Positions 18,401-26,985 are shown, numbered from the stretch's first letter. The stretch is 64,000 nt of DNA from Marinobacterium alkalitolerans (GCF_017776525.1 NZ_JACVEW010000009.1:62001-126000); one strand, 5' to 3'. The notes: a model not told the origin generated them from the sequence alone. A program made the numbers and translations.

Positions 18401-18612
18401 GTGGTCAGCGGGTAGGTGACCTGATCTTCAACTACCTGCGGTGCCTGGCCCGGATAACTGGTCTTGATGATCACCTGGACGTCGGACAGGTCAGGGATAG
18501 CATCAACCGGCGTGCTCTTTAGAGAAAACAGCCCCCAGCCCAGCAGTAACAGGGTTGCCAACAACACAAAGAAGCGGTTGCCAACTGACCAACGGATTAT
18601 CGATTCGATCAT
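15430..18612 (-). CDS. cusA: Heavy-metal RND efflux pump CusA (inner-membrane transporter)
   Basis: 1060 residues, standard for HME-RND pumps, with AAGGAG before the ATG. Twelve membrane helices are visible in two halves. Conserved HME signatures include PVDAIPDLSDVQVIIKTSYP (about 34-53), the TM4 charged motif region with GGIAIAIGAMIDGAIVM, and LATGIKTPVGIKIAGP in the porter domain, with Met residues nearby that in CusA form the Cu(I)/Ag(I) relay. Energised by protons, it exports Cu(I)/Ag(I) from periplasm and membrane. Part of the operon (21571 gene)-cusC-cusB-cusA-copC. Confidence 0.95.
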   Translation of the reverse strand: MIESIIRWSVGNRFFVLLATLLLLGWGLFSLKSTPVDAIPDLSDVQVIIKTSYPGQAPQVVEDQVTYPLTTAMLSVPGAVTVRGYSFFGDSYVYVIFDESTDIYWARSRVLEYLSQVAPSLPENARPQLGPDATGVGWVYLYALQDKTGQHDISELRSLQDWFLKYELQTVPGVSEVAAIGGMVKQYQVRVNPDKLRALDMPLSHVQNAIRRGNQEVGASVVEMAEAEYMVRATGYIKGVADLENIPLGVNKNGTPLLLKDVAEIGTGPQMRRGIAELNGEGEVVGGVVVMRFGENAQKTIDGVKAKLETLKAGLPEGVEVVTVYDRSGLIGRAVENLWHKLLEEFIVVALVCMLFLFHIRSSLVAIISLPVGILTAFGIMHLQGINANIMSLGGIAIAIGAMIDGAIVMIENMHKHMERTPLTPQNRWKVVADSASEVGPALFFSLLIITVSFVPVFTLESQEGRMFAPLAFTKTYAMAAAAALAITLVPVLMGYFIRGKVLPEHKNPINRLLTAVYMPTLKGVLRFPKTVLLGALVVMAVGLWPLDKIGSEFIPTLDEGDLMYMPTTYPGISVGQARQVLQQTDKLIRSLPEVETVFGKVGRADTATDPAPLTMIETFIQLKPREEWREGVTTESLKQELDALVKLPGVTNAWVMPIKTRIDMLATGIKTPVGIKIAGPELSEIQKIGQQLETILQDVPGTASVYSERVAGGRYIKVDIQRASAARYGLNIADIQQIVASAIGGMNVSQTIEGLERYPINVRYPQEYRDSPEQLALLPIVTPAGQRIALGDVAEVYVEEGPPGIKSENARLNGWTFVDIDGVDLGSYVENAQQIVADQLDLPAGYSIAWSGQYEYMQRAKEKLTYVIPLTLAIIVVLLYINFRNLTEVAIIMGTLPLAMVGSVWLMYLQGFNFSIAVGVGFIALAGVAVEIGVIMLVYLNQAWREMLGRCASHKVLPREETLRHAVLHGAGLRVRPVMMTAAAIIIGLLPILYGTGTGSEVMSRIAAPMVGGMVSAVILTLLVLPAVYFLWRRQSLKHLTLDSLDTDYSTHQPQSAED

Positions 18613-18621
18613 GTCGGCTCC

Positions 18622-20139
18622 TTACTGCTCAGCGGTCGGATAAACGTCATTGATCCGGTAACCACCTTCGTCAAGACGCAGAATTTCAATCTGCACCTCA
18701 CGCCCTGGCTCAAGCTGCTCCAGATCGACCCATTCATACACGGTGAAATCCATCTGCATCTGCGGCCAACCCCATTCCGGAATAGCGGCATGGTTAACGT
18801 TGAGCTTCAGTTCATCGGGCATGACTGTATTGACGGTTGCCTTGGCCCAGACGCTGGCCGGCTTCTCTGCCGGTTGTGCAGCTTCAGGGCTCTGTGCCGA
18901 CTCACTGGACGCATCGTCCATGTGCATCCGCTTGAAATCAGAGGTCTTGCTGGACTCGGAGTCGAGCAGGAACTGGGCCGAGGTGACAACCGCTTCGCCA
19001 GCCTTAAGCCCTTCCAGTATTTCCATATGGGCGCTGTCAGCTCTGCCGGTGGTAACCGCCACCGACTTGAACCGCCCCTCGCCCAGTGCCAGTACTACGC
19101 GATCACTCTGCCCCCCTCGAATCACTGCCTCGCGGGGAATCGCCAGCACCGCCTCATTGCTTTCATTGTGTATGCTCACTTCGGCAAACATGTTCGGCTT
19201 CAGGGCATGATCCTGGTTGGGAAAGCGCATACGTACGCGCAGCGTGCGGGTTTGCTCATCCAGAGTCGGATAGACATAATCGACTCGACCTTCCCATTCC
19301 CGTCCCGGCAGGTAATCCAGCCGCATCGTTACCGGCAGCCCTTCCTCTATCATGCTGGCCTGACGCTCAAACACCTCGGCCTCCACCCATACCTCATCCA
19401 GCGCACCGATCGACATCAGTGTCATTCCTGGCTTGATGAAAAAACCTTCACGCACGGCAAAGTCATCTACTACCCCGTTTGCAGGCGCATAAAAGGTGAC
19501 CGTTTGCATCGGCTTACGCTCACGTTTGAGCCGCTCGATGGTCCCGCCTGAGACATTCAACGAGCGCAGTCGAGCCTCAGCGGCCGCGGTCAACCGGGCG
19601 TCCCCTCGATTGAGCCCGAACAACAGTTCCTCCTGAGCGTTCACCAATGCCGGCGAGTAGAGTTCGTAGAGCGGCTGCCCGCGCGTCACCTTCTCACCAG
19701 CTGCCTGAACATGCAGACGTTCGATCCAGCCCTCCACGCGGGGATGGATATGCACGATCTCGTCCTGGTTGTACTGCACGTAACCGACCGTACTGACCGC
19801 AAAGTTCAAAGGTTTGAGCTGGGCCTGTGCGGTACGCACACCCAGGTTGTTAACCACCTCTGGTGAAATACTGATCGTCCCCGGGCCCGCATCCGGTCCA
19901 GTGCTGCTGCCCTCTTCATAAACCGGAATCAGATCCATCCCCATGGGCGATTTGCCCGGCTGATCGCGCCGGTAGTTCGGGTCCATCGGAGCCACCCAGT
20001 AGAGCGGTGTCGGCTCATCGCTGGCCGCTGTGTCAGGGCCGGAAGACATACCAGGCTGAATCAGATAAATGGCACCGCCACCGATCACCGCTCCGACCAG
20101 CAACACCGATGCTTTTTTAAATACTTCATTCATACTCAT
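18622..20139 (-). CDS. cusB: RND adaptor CusB with fused CusF-like copper-binding domain
   Basis: 505 residues. N-terminal anchor (about 9-28); heavy-metal-binding domain of the YHS-like HMBD type at about 47-76 (YWVAPMDPNYRRDQPGKSPM, with the usual Cys replaced); the membrane-fusion core at about 85-395 (VEGWIERLHVQAAGEKVTRG, lipoyl-like halves, beta barrel). After a linker, a CusF-like domain occupies about 426-505. His450, Trp458, Met461 and Met463 (in WGWPQMQMDF) correspond to the CusF Cu(I) site His-Trp-Met-Met. The chaperone is thus built into the adaptor instead of being a separate CusF. Overlaps the cusC stop by 4 bases and lies 9 bases before cusA. Confidence 0.93.
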   Translation of the reverse strand: MSMNEVFKKASVLLVGAVIGGGAIYLIQPGMSSGPDTAASDEPTPLYWVAPMDPNYRRDQPGKSPMGMDLIPVYEEGSSTGPDAGPGTISISPEVVNNLGVRTAQAQLKPLNFAVSTVGYVQYNQDEIVHIHPRVEGWIERLHVQAAGEKVTRGQPLYELYSPALVNAQEELLFGLNRGDARLTAAAEARLRSLNVSGGTIERLKRERKPMQTVTFYAPANGVVDDFAVREGFFIKPGMTLMSIGALDEVWVEAEVFERQASMIEEGLPVTMRLDYLPGREWEGRVDYVYPTLDEQTRTLRVRMRFPNQDHALKPNMFAEVSIHNESNEAVLAIPREAVIRGGQSDRVVLALGEGRFKSVAVTTGRADSAHMEILEGLKAGEAVVTSAQFLLDSESSKTSDFKRMHMDDASSESAQSPEAAQPAEKPASVWAKATVNTVMPDELKLNVNHAAIPEWGWPQMQMDFTVYEWVDLEQLEPGREVQIEILRLDEGGYRINDVYPTAEQ

Positions 20140-21458
20140 TTCTCTCCGGTTTCAGCACGGGTCAACAGGTAATTGATCTGCGCAACCTGCCTCTGCTGTT
20201 CGGCTTTGAGTTCAATCACTGCGAGTTCGGCATTCAACTCAGCGATACGAGCCCGGACCACCTCGGCGAAATTGCCATCGTCACTGGTATAGGCATTAAG
20301 CGCCGCCTCGGCAGCTTCGTGGCTCTGCGGTATCAGCCGTGTTTCATACAAGGACAGCCGTTGACTGACCCGTTCGTAGGCAGCTCGCGCCGTGTCGTAA
20401 CCAGCCAGCATCTTTCTCAGTTGCAGCAAACGCTCGGTTTTCACCGCTTCCACACGGGAGCCGGCTGCAGCGACTTCGCTGTCCTGACGGCGGGTTGAAA
20501 ACAGGGGCATATCAAGGCTGATACCAACTGTTACCAAATCGGCCCGATCACGCCCCATAGGGTCTTCGCTGCGGTAGCCGTAACTGGCGCTAATACCCCA
20601 CTCTGGCTCGTATTTCTGCTCGACCAGCTCTACATCAGTCCGGGCCAGGTCTATTTGGCGGTCAATCAACAACACCGAAGGATGATGGATAAATACCCGG
20701 GCACGCTCATCATCCCCCTCTCCTGGGCCCACAGGCGGAGTTTGCGCTGGAAGGTCAGCAGACAGCTGCAATAAATCCGGCTGCATCAAACGTTGCCGGG
20801 CAACATCTCCAGCTGTCAGCCACTCGGACAGACGGGAGAGATTGCTGTCACGCTGCAGCTGCAGCCGAGCGAGCCGATCGTCCAATTGGGTCAATTCCAG
20901 CTGCGCTCGTACCAGATCCTGTTGACGAGTGCGGCCCATTGCCGAGACATAACTCGAGGTCGCCACATCAACCAACTGTTCAAACAGCACCCGGTTATCG
21001 TTGATCAGCGCCAGGCTCTGCTGCGCCTGCCAGGCATCAAGCCAGAGCTGGCTGACCTGCAGCCGTACCCGAGCTCTTCGTTCTGCCCGCATGAGAGGCT
21101 GCAATTCCGCTTGTTGCGCGAAACGTGCCTCTTTTAATGACAGGGTGTTGCCCCGCGGTATCATCTGGGAGACCCCCATCACCAGCTGGGTCATCCCTTC
21201 CTGACCGAAGTCGAAGGTATCGGTCGGCATATTCGCCAACGCCAGATTGAATTTCGGGTCAGGTAGACGCCCCGCCGCATCCCCTAGTGCATACTGTGCG
21301 GCCTCGTTATAACGACTGTTTTCGATCCACACATCAGACGTCTGTGCCAAAGTGATGGCCTCTTCAAGCATCAACGTTTTCGCCTGAGCCAGGGGAGCCA
21401 TCAAAAGGCCAACAGTGGCCAGCACCTTGGGCCATCGCTTGGATGAGTTCGGTTTCAT
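20136..21458 (-). CDS. cusC: Outer-membrane efflux protein CusC/TolC family
   Basis: About 440 residues from the ATG ending at 21458 (MKPNSSKRWP; the frame is open to 21497). Signal peptide ends APLAQA. It has no lipobox Cys, so unlike E. coli CusC it is probably not a lipoprotein. The body is the long alpha-helical TolC barrel repeated twice (EEAITLAQ, PKFNLALANMP, RARVRLQVSQLWLDAW; EWGISASYGYR, VGISLDMPLF, RKMLAGYDTARAAYERV). Forms the outer-membrane channel for the CusAB pump. Second gene of the operon. Confidence 0.9.
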   Translation of the reverse strand: MKPNSSKRWPKVLATVGLLMAPLAQAKTLMLEEAITLAQTSDVWIENSRYNEAAQYALGDAAGRLPDPKFNLALANMPTDTFDFGQEGMTQLVMGVSQMIPRGNTLSLKEARFAQQAELQPLMRAERRARVRLQVSQLWLDAWQAQQSLALINDNRVLFEQLVDVATSSYVSAMGRTRQQDLVRAQLELTQLDDRLARLQLQRDSNLSRLSEWLTAGDVARQRLMQPDLLQLSADLPAQTPPVGPGEGDDERARVFIHHPSVLLIDRQIDLARTDVELVEQKYEPEWGISASYGYRSEDPMGRDRADLVTVGISLDMPLFSTRRQDSEVAAAGSRVEAVKTERLLQLRKMLAGYDTARAAYERVSQRLSLYETRLIPQSHEAAEAALNAYTSDDGNFAEVVRARIAELNAELAVIELKAEQQRQVAQINYLLTRAETGEK

Positions 21459-21570
21459 GTGCATTACGCATCCGTGATAACCCCCGGACATGATCAAGGA
21501 CCATGTCGAGGTTTATGAACATGTATTATCGGAAGGCCCTGAAGGGCCATGAAATAACGGGAAGTAAATG

Positions 21571-21945
21571 CTAGGCGTGCCTGGGTGGCGGACCTGGAGG
21601 TGCTATAAATACATGGCGAAGAAGGAAGGTTTGCATGGGCCAAAGCGAAGCAACAGTTTTATCAATCGTGGTCGGGCCGCTTTCAAGAGCCTGATTCGCA
21701 TTACAATGCTCAAGTTGGCATTCAGATTGACCATTGCAGCTATCGCTGTATCCCGTTAGCGCAAGTGACTGACAGTCACTACTGTCACTGACATGGTGAA
21801 AGGCGGAACCTTGCTCGCTATAACCCATCTGTGCGCTACCGCTCTTGTGACCGGAGGAGAAAGCCGCATTTGCAACCGCTTTAAACGGTTGCCCGGATGC
21901 CAAAATGGCCATCACCAAAATCGATAATAGTAGTGAGTGCCGCAT
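21571..21945 (-). CDS. Small secreted Cys/His-containing protein leading the cus operon
   Basis: 124 residues. Signal peptide about 1-26 (MRHSLLLSILVMAILASGQP), then a segment with scattered His and Cys (FHHVSDSSDCQSL, DSCNGQSECQLEHCN) and a proline-rich end (IAPPGPPPRH). It holds the place of CzcI, CopL or DUF2946 proteins, small periplasmic proteins that precede metal RND operons. Similarity is in layout only and no family was confirmed. It is the first gene after the CopR-like box at 22022, so it is copper-controlled (inference). Compare the protein at 27053-27397. Confidence 0.7.
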   Translation of the reverse strand: MRHSLLLSILVMAILASGQPFKAVANAAFSSGHKSGSAQMGYSEQGSAFHHVSDSSDCQSLALTGYSDSCNGQSECQLEHCNANQALESGPTTIDKTVASLWPMQTFLLRHVFIAPPGPPPRHA

Positions 21946-22021
21946 CTGTTAAAAGCTCTCTCCTTCAGTCGTCGAGCTAATGTACAGTTTTGCTTCACGC
22001 GGCTCTACACATTTTGCCAAC

Positions 22022-22037
22022 CTTACAGAAATGTAAT
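22022..22037. promoter_or_regulatory. CopR-like operator of the cus operon
   Basis: CTTACAGAAATGTAAT on the plus strand, matching the box between copA1 and copR in 14 of 16 bases. It lies 77 bases upstream of the first gene of the minus-strand cus operon and 46 bases before the CueR promoter of copZ, so it may touch both. Confidence 0.62.
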
Positions 22038-22082
22038 CCAGCCGAAAGCTATCCGGTAACTGAAGGTTGCCTGGTACCTCAC

Positions 22083-22113
22083 TTGACCTTACCATCATTG
22101 GAAGGCCTATCCT
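22083..22113 (+). promoter_or_regulatory. CueR-type promoter of copZ
   Basis: -35 TTGACC (22083-22088) and -10 TATCCT (22108-22113) are separated by 19 bases, the overlong spacer typical of MerR-family promoters. The spacer contains the dyad ACCTTAC-N7-GGAAGGC (22086-22106), a CueR box. Apo-CueR represses and Cu(I)-CueR untwists the DNA to allow initiation. Confidence 0.85.
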
Positions 22114-22150
22114 GTAACGCGTAACAAGGATCCAACACAGGAGTATCACC

Positions 22151-22354
22151 ATGCACCATTTCAAGGTTACCGGTATGTCCTGCGGGCACTGCGTGTCTGC
22201 CATCGAGAAGGCCGTAAAGGGGCTGGACCCTCAGGCCGAAGTATCAGCTGATGTGGCAACAGGCGAGGTCAGTGTGAACAGTAACACTGATGCAGCAGCC
22301 ATCAGCGATGTGATTCGGGAAGCGGGCTACGAAAACCAGACGGTAAACGCCTGA
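22151..22354 (+). CDS. copZ: Copper chaperone CopZ (single HMA domain)
   Basis: 67 residues, one ferredoxin-like HMA domain with the metal site MSCGHC (Cys11, Cys14). Strands and helices are as expected (MHHFKVTGM, VSAIEKAVKGLD, VSADVATGEVSVN, ISDVIREAGY). It carries Cu(I) in the cytosol and hands it to CopA ATPases. The GGAG-like site and CueR-type promoter stand directly upstream. Single-gene transcript, convergent with cueR. Confidence 0.93.
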   Translation: MHHFKVTGMSCGHCVSAIEKAVKGLDPQAEVSADVATGEVSVNSNTDAAAISDVIREAGYENQTVNA

Positions 22355-22367
22355 GCATCACATGTTC

Positions 22368-22401
22368 AAGGCTGCATCGGGCAACCTGTCCGGGCAGCCT
22401 T
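22368..22401. terminator. Possible shared terminator of copZ and cueR
   Basis: AAGGCTGC and GCAGCCTT form a perfect 8-base stem, extended by inner CGG/CCG pairs, between the two convergent stops. No T-run follows on either strand, so termination strength is doubtful. Confidence 0.35.
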
Positions 22402-22446
22402 CGCGCCATTGGTTGTTATCTCATACCGCTGGCAGCTCCCTGCCCA

Positions 22447-22905
22447 TTACTCTTGTCTATCCGCCTGGTTACTGTCGGCTTTATCGCCTTCTGACTGAAC
22501 GGCCTCTTCACACCCGCACGGCTTGGAGAGTTGGTTGATGATCGGACAGTCCGGCCGTGAATCCCCCTGGCAGTTGCTGGCCAGATGAGACAGCGTTTCG
22601 CTCATCTCCATCAGCTCCCGGGCCTTGCGCTCCAGCTCCGCCACATGCGCCAGCGCAATCCGTTTGACATCGGCACTTGCTCGGCCGCGATCCTGCCATA
22701 GCGCCAGCAACTCGGACATCTGATCCACGGAAAAACCCAGGTCTCGCGCACGCCAGATAAAGCGCAGACGGTGCACATCCTTGTCCGTGTATTCCCGGTA
22801 ACCGGCGGCCGTGCGTGAGACTTCCGGGATCAGACCGATGGACTCATAATAGCGAATCATTTTGGCCGAGATGCCTGATGCCGCCGCCGCTTTGCCAATA
22901 TTCAT
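22447..22905 (-). CDS. cueR: Cu(I)-responsive MerR-family regulator CueR
   Basis: 152 residues. N-terminal winged helix (MNIGKAAAASGISAKMIRYY, GLIPEVSRTAAGYREY), then a dimerisation helix and the metal loop. Ser77, Cys112 and Cys120 (NCQGDSRPDCPII) occupy the same positions as the diagnostic residues of E. coli CueR, which specify +1 ions Cu(I)/Ag(I). The C-terminus is longer than usual by about 17 residues with extra Cys (KPCGC). It lies 49 bases after copA2 on the same strand, so it is probably made from the copA2 promoter it activates. Confidence 0.94.
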   Translation of the reverse strand: MNIGKAAAASGISAKMIRYYESIGLIPEVSRTAAGYREYTDKDVHRLRFIWRARDLGFSVDQMSELLALWQDRGRASADVKRIALAHVAELERKARELMEMSETLSHLASNCQGDSRPDCPIINQLSKPCGCEEAVQSEGDKADSNQADRQE

Positions 22906-22954
22906 ACGTCCTCCTGGCGGCTGCCGCCGTTTAGCGGCACCGCGTCAAGCATCA

Positions 22955-25435
22955 CTAAACGGATGTCACCTCATGTGGAGCCTTGAAGCGGCGCAACCTG
23001 AGTGCGTTGGTCAGTACGAACACCGAGGAGAGCGCCATCGCCGCAGCCGCAAAGATGGGTGACAACAGCAGCCCAAAGGCCGGATAGAGCACGCCTGCGG
23101 CCAGCGGAATCAATGCGGTATTGTAGGCAAATGCCCAGAACAGGTTCTGCTTGATATTGCGAATGGTCTCCCTGGACAGCGCGATCGCGTTCGGAATGCC
23201 TCCCAGGCTACCGGACATCAACACCACGTCTGCCGCTTCGATGGCAACATCCGTACCGGTGCCAATTGCCATGCCCACATCTGCTGCCGCCAGTGCCGGC
23301 GCATCGTTGATGCCATCACCCACAAAGGCCAGCTTGCCATGCTCGGCTTTCAGCTTGTTCACCGCCTCGACCTTGCCTTCCGGCAGCACTTCAGACACCA
23401 CATTGTCGATTCCAAGCTGTCGGGCGATCGCTTCGGCCGTGCGGCGGTTGTCACCGGTGATCATCGCCACTTTCAGCCCCAGGTCGTGCAGTGCCCTGAT
23501 TGCCTCGGGTGTGGACTCCTTGATCGGGTCGGCGACAGCCACAATGGCAGCCAGCTTACCGTCAATCGCTGCATACAGCGGCGATTTGCCCTCATCACCC
23601 AGCCGCTCTGCCACGCTGGAAAACGGGGCCACATCCAGCCCGAGCTTTTCCATGTAACGATCAGCGCCAATATCGACTGACACGCCGTCAGCCTGTGCCT
23701 TGACCCCGAAACCGGTCACGGACTCAAAGCTGCCGACGTTGGGCAAAGACAGCCCTTCGCTTTCAGCGGCCTCGGTAATGGCGCGGCCGATGGGGTGTTC
23801 CGAGCGAGATTCCACAGCCGCAATCTTCGCCAGTACAGCCTCGCGCTCAAACCCTTCAGCCACTTCCAGATCCGTGAGCGCGGGCTTGCCTTCCGTGAGC
23901 GTGCCGGTCTTGTCGAGCGCCACTACCCTGGCATCCTTGAGCAACTGGAGCGCTTCTCCCTTGCGGAACAGTACCCCCATTTCGGCACCACGTCCGGTGC
24001 CCACCATAATGGAGGTCGGGGTTGCCAACCCCATGGCACAGGGGCAGGCGATAATCAGTACGGCAACGGCATTCACCAGTGCCAGACTAAGTGCAGGCTC
24101 CGGCCCCGCGAAGAACCAGACCAGAAAGGTGAGCAGCGCTGCGGTCATCACGGCCGGCACAAACCACAGCGTCACCTTGTCGACCATTCCCTGAATGGGC
24201 AATTTTGAGCCCTGCGCTTCTTCGACCATGCGGATGATCTGCGACAGCACGGTCTTGCCACCGACCGCTGTCGCCTGAAATGTCAGCGAGCCTTTCTGGT
24301 TCACGGTACCACCCACTACCGTACTGCCAGACGCTTTCGCAACCGGTACCGGCTCCCCGGTAATCATCGACTCATCTACATAGCTATCGCCATCGACCAC
24401 TTCGCCGTCTACCGGGATGCGCTCACCGGGACGCACTTCGAGCGTATCGCCGGGCTGGACGTCACCAATGGCAATCTCCACGGCTTTCCCGTCACGGATC
24501 ACCCGCGCGGTCTTCGCCTGCAAGCCGATCAGGCGTTTGATCGCCTGAGAGGTGCGTCCTTTTGCCCGCGCTTCAAAGAAGCGTCCCAACAGAATCAGGG
24601 TTACGATGACAGCCGCCGCCTCAAAGTAGACATTGGCTGTCCCCTCAGGCAACAACCCGGAGAAAAAGGTCGCGATGACCGAATACCCCCACGCAGCCGA
24701 GGTACCCAGAACGACCAGCGAGTTCATGTCCGGGGCTCCTCTGAGCAGGACCGGCACCCCTTTGGTGAAGAAGCGCAGGCCCGGCCCGAACAGCACCAGC
24801 GTTGCCAGTACAAACTGGATATACCAGCTCACCTGCAGGCCAATGGTGTTGGTCACCAGATGATGGATACCGGGAATGAAGTGAGACCCCATTTCCACCA
24901 GAAACACGGGCAGAGACAGCACCGCGGCAATGGTCAGGTCCCGTTTGAGCCCGGCCAGCTCAGCGTCTTTTTTATCCGCACTCTCGTCCGCATCAGCGCC
25001 GCTGCGGTCCACTTCACTGGCGCTGTAGCCGGCTTCCGCGACCGCTGCAATCAGCGTCTCAACCGGCAGATTGCTTCGGATACTGGCACGCTCCGTGGCC
25101 AGATTGACGTTGGCTTCCTCGACGCCCGGCAGTCCCTGCAGGGCACGTTCAACCCGCCCCACGCAGGAGGCACAGCTCATGCCTTCGACCGACAGTTCGG
25201 TTGTGGTGGCAGGAACGGTATAGCCGGTTTTTTCCACCGCTTCGACCAGCTGCTGCGGATCGAGCTGAGCGTCGCCACGGATATCGGCACGCTCGGTCGC
25301 CAGATTGACGGCCACCTCTTCCACATGCTCGACCTTTTTCAACGCGGCTTCCACGCGTCCTACACATGACGCACAGCTCATGCCCTCTATCGGCAGGCTT
25401 ATCGACGTGCGGTCCTGTTGTGTCTGAGTATCCAT
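22955..25435 (-). CDS. copA: Cu(+)-exporting P1B-type ATPase, two HMA domains
   Basis: 826 residues from the ATG ending at 25435 (AAGGAGG six bases upstream; the open frame runs on to 25495 but lacks a ribosome site). Two N-terminal HMA domains, each with GMSCASC (Cys21/24 and Cys88/91), eight membrane helices, TGEPVPV actuator, CPCAMG (about 463), DKTGTLTEG (about 508), SEHPIG and [16 protein letters not shown]. This is the housekeeping CopA type: high turnover Cu(I) export controlled by CueR. It differs from the one-HMA CopA at 7371, which belongs to the CopR layer. Confidence 0.96.
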   Translation of the reverse strand: MDTQTQQDRTSISLPIEGMSCASCVGRVEAALKKVEHVEEVAVNLATERADIRGDAQLDPQQLVEAVEKTGYTVPATTTELSVEGMSCASCVGRVERALQGLPGVEEANVNLATERASIRSNLPVETLIAAVAEAGYSASEVDRSGADADESADKKDAELAGLKRDLTIAAVLSLPVFLVEMGSHFIPGIHHLVTNTIGLQVSWYIQFVLATLVLFGPGLRFFTKGVPVLLRGAPDMNSLVVLGTSAAWGYSVIATFFSGLLPEGTANVYFEAAAVIVTLILLGRFFEARAKGRTSQAIKRLIGLQAKTARVIRDGKAVEIAIGDVQPGDTLEVRPGERIPVDGEVVDGDSYVDESMITGEPVPVAKASGSTVVGGTVNQKGSLTFQATAVGGKTVLSQIIRMVEEAQGSKLPIQGMVDKVTLWFVPAVMTAALLTFLVWFFAGPEPALSLALVNAVAVLIIACPCAMGLATPTSIMVGTGRGAEMGVLFRKGEALQLLKDARVVALDKTGTLTEGKPALTDLEVAEGFEREAVLAKIAAVESRSEHPIGRAITEAAESEGLSLPNVGSFESVTGFGVKAQADGVSVDIGADRYMEKLGLDVAPFSSVAERLGDEGKSPLYAAIDGKLAAIVAVADPIKESTPEAIRALHDLGLKVAMITGDNRRTAEAIARQLGIDNVVSEVLPEGKVEAVNKLKAEHGKLAFVGDGINDAPALAAADVGMAIGTGTDVAIEAADVVLMSGSLGGIPNAIALSRETIRNIKQNLFWAFAYNTALIPLAAGVLYPAFGLLLSPIFAAAAMALSSVFVLTNALRLRRFKAPHEVTSV

Positions 25436-25475
25436 CAGCTGCCTCCTTAAAAGCATCTCATGATGATAATGGGGC

Positions 25476-25506
25476 AATATAGACCTTGCCATCATTGGAA
25501 GGTCAA
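25476..25506 (-). promoter_or_regulatory. CueR-type promoter of copA2-cueR
   Basis: On the minus strand -35 TTGACC (25501-25506) and -10 TATATT (25476-25481) are 19 bases apart. The dyad ACCTTGC-N7-GGAAGGT lies between them (25483-25503). It shares the core CCATCATTGGAAGG with the copZ promoter. Confidence 0.87.
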
Positions 25507-25516
25507 GCAGCCTTCA

Positions 25517-26404
25517 TCACTCAGTCAGCAGATACGTCGCGATGGCCTGGCGGTCTTCGGCACTGAGAAATGCGGTTCCCTCTCGGATAACCTCCCCCAT
25601 GGATGCCCCCAGCACATCGCCATCCGGCGTGATGCCGGAGTTCAAGGCATATGCCAGCGACTGGACATCCCAGCCCCGTTCTTTGAGTGCCTGCGCATGG
25701 ATGGGCGGAGAGCTGCCGCCGCCCGGCAATCCGTCAGCACCGGTAAAAGGCGTGTCCTCTTTCAGCGCCCCCAGCAGGTTTCGCTCGGTATGGCAGGCCG
25801 CACAATGCCCGGCCGCCTCCACCAGGAAAGCGCCACGGTTGTAGGCTTGACTGCGATTCGGCACGGGCTCAAACCGCTCAGGTTCAAAGTAGAGCGCTTG
25901 CCAAAGATGCAGCCCCGTACGGATATTGAACGGAAACTCCAGATCCTGCTCTTTGGAAGCCCGGGCAACGGCAGGCACCGTCTGAAACGCCGCCCACAGA
26001 TCCGCGATATCCTGATCACTGAAACGGGTATAAAAGCGATAGGGAAACGCCGGATAATAGACATCCCCTTGTGGAGACTGGCCCTGGCGCACAGCACGAG
26101 CAAAGTCATCAATTGACCAGTCACCAATCCCCTTGTCTGCATGCGTTGTCAGGTTAGGGGCATAAAAGGTGCCAAAGGGCGTTTCCAGCGGTGCGCCACC
26201 GGCCAGTGCCTGCCCACCATTTTCGGTATCCGTATGGCAGGCGATACAGCCGGATGCGCGGGCCAGATAGGCACCGCGCCTGACATCACCTTCCAGCCCG
26301 ACCAGAGACCTGGATGGCGGGGACGTGTCGGTCAGCATGACAGCCCCCAGCAAGACCGAGAGACCTGCGGACAGCAGTAAAAACCGCATCAGGTAAGGTT
26401 TCAT
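25517..26404 (-). CDS. Exported diheme c-type cytochrome
   Basis: 295 residues. N-terminal hydrophobic signal or anchor (about 6-26), then two class-I cytochrome c domains with haem sites CIACH (about 53-57) and CAACH (about residue 200). Methionine candidates for sixth ligands lie about 80 residues after each. The layout resembles the diheme cytochrome subunits of periplasmic dehydrogenases, but no dehydrogenase gene is adjacent. It follows the cytochrome c'-like gene by 8 bases. Position between copA2 and two copper-type genes suggests co-regulation with copper stress (inference). Confidence 0.85.
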   Translation of the reverse strand: MKPYLMRFLLLSAGLSVLLGAVMLTDTSPPSRSLVGLEGDVRRGAYLARASGCIACHTDTENGGQALAGGAPLETPFGTFYAPNLTTHADKGIGDWSIDDFARAVRQGQSPQGDVYYPAFPYRFYTRFSDQDIADLWAAFQTVPAVARASKEQDLEFPFNIRTGLHLWQALYFEPERFEPVPNRSQAYNRGAFLVEAAGHCAACHTERNLLGALKEDTPFTGADGLPGGGSSPPIHAQALKERGWDVQSLAYALNSGITPDGDVLGASMGEVIREGTAFLSAEDRQAIATYLLTE

Positions 26405-26412
26405 ACGGTCTG

Positions 26413-26985
26413 TTACTCCTCCACGCGATAGCGCGTGTGGCAGGAGGAACAGGTATCCGTCACCATCTTGAATACACGGTCTGCCGGCATCTGCGACAGG
26501 TGTTCTTCGGACGGCCCATCAGCCCCCATCATGTTGCCCATGCCGCCGTTACCCATCATGGAGCTGGTACCCATCATGCCGGTTGCCGACCGGCCCGGAG
26601 ACACGGCTTCATTATCGGCCGCATTTGCCAGGGCCGCACTGTAGCGCTGGAGCCGGTCGGACAGGTCTTCAAACCGTTCCCACTCTTGCCAGATTTCCGG
26701 CCGGGCTTCACTTGGACCGTGAATACTGCCTTCAGGGAACAGCTCTGTCATGGCAGAACCGGCATTGCGTTCTATTGTCTGCGCAGCATCCTTGATGGTA
26801 TTTGCGTTGTACTCGGACTTGCCACTGAAGATATCCGCAACGGACTTCATGGCGTCTTTCATCTCTTTCATCAGTTCCATGCGCTCTTTCACAATCCCGG
26901 TGGCATTGCCATGGGCCATTACCACAACAGAATTGAAAGAAAGCGACAGTGCAACGGCCACACCCATAGCCTGTAAAGATTTCAT
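26413..26985 (-). CDS. Cytochrome c'-like protein with Met-rich insert
   Basis: 190 residues from the ATG ending at 26985 (AGGAG seven bases upstream). Signal peptide ends VMAHG. Four-helix cytochrome c' layout: ERMELMKEMKDAMKSVADIF, then helices with WQEWERFEDLSDRLQRY, and the C-terminal haem site CSSCHTRYR (about 180-188). Between helix 3 and the haem helix there is an unusual Gly/Met stretch (TGMMGTSSMMGNGGMGNMMG), eight Met in twenty residues, absent from ordinary cytochromes c'. Such Met clusters bind Cu(I), and the gene sits in a copper region. Cytochromes c' usually bind NO or CO. Confidence 0.82.
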   Translation of the reverse strand: MKSLQAMGVAVALSLSFNSVVVMAHGNATGIVKERMELMKEMKDAMKSVADIFSGKSEYNANTIKDAAQTIERNAGSAMTELFPEGSIHGPSEARPEIWQEWERFEDLSDRLQRYSAALANAADNEAVSPGRSATGMMGTSSMMGNGGMGNMMGADGPSEEHLSQMPADRVFKMVTDTCSSCHTRYRVEE

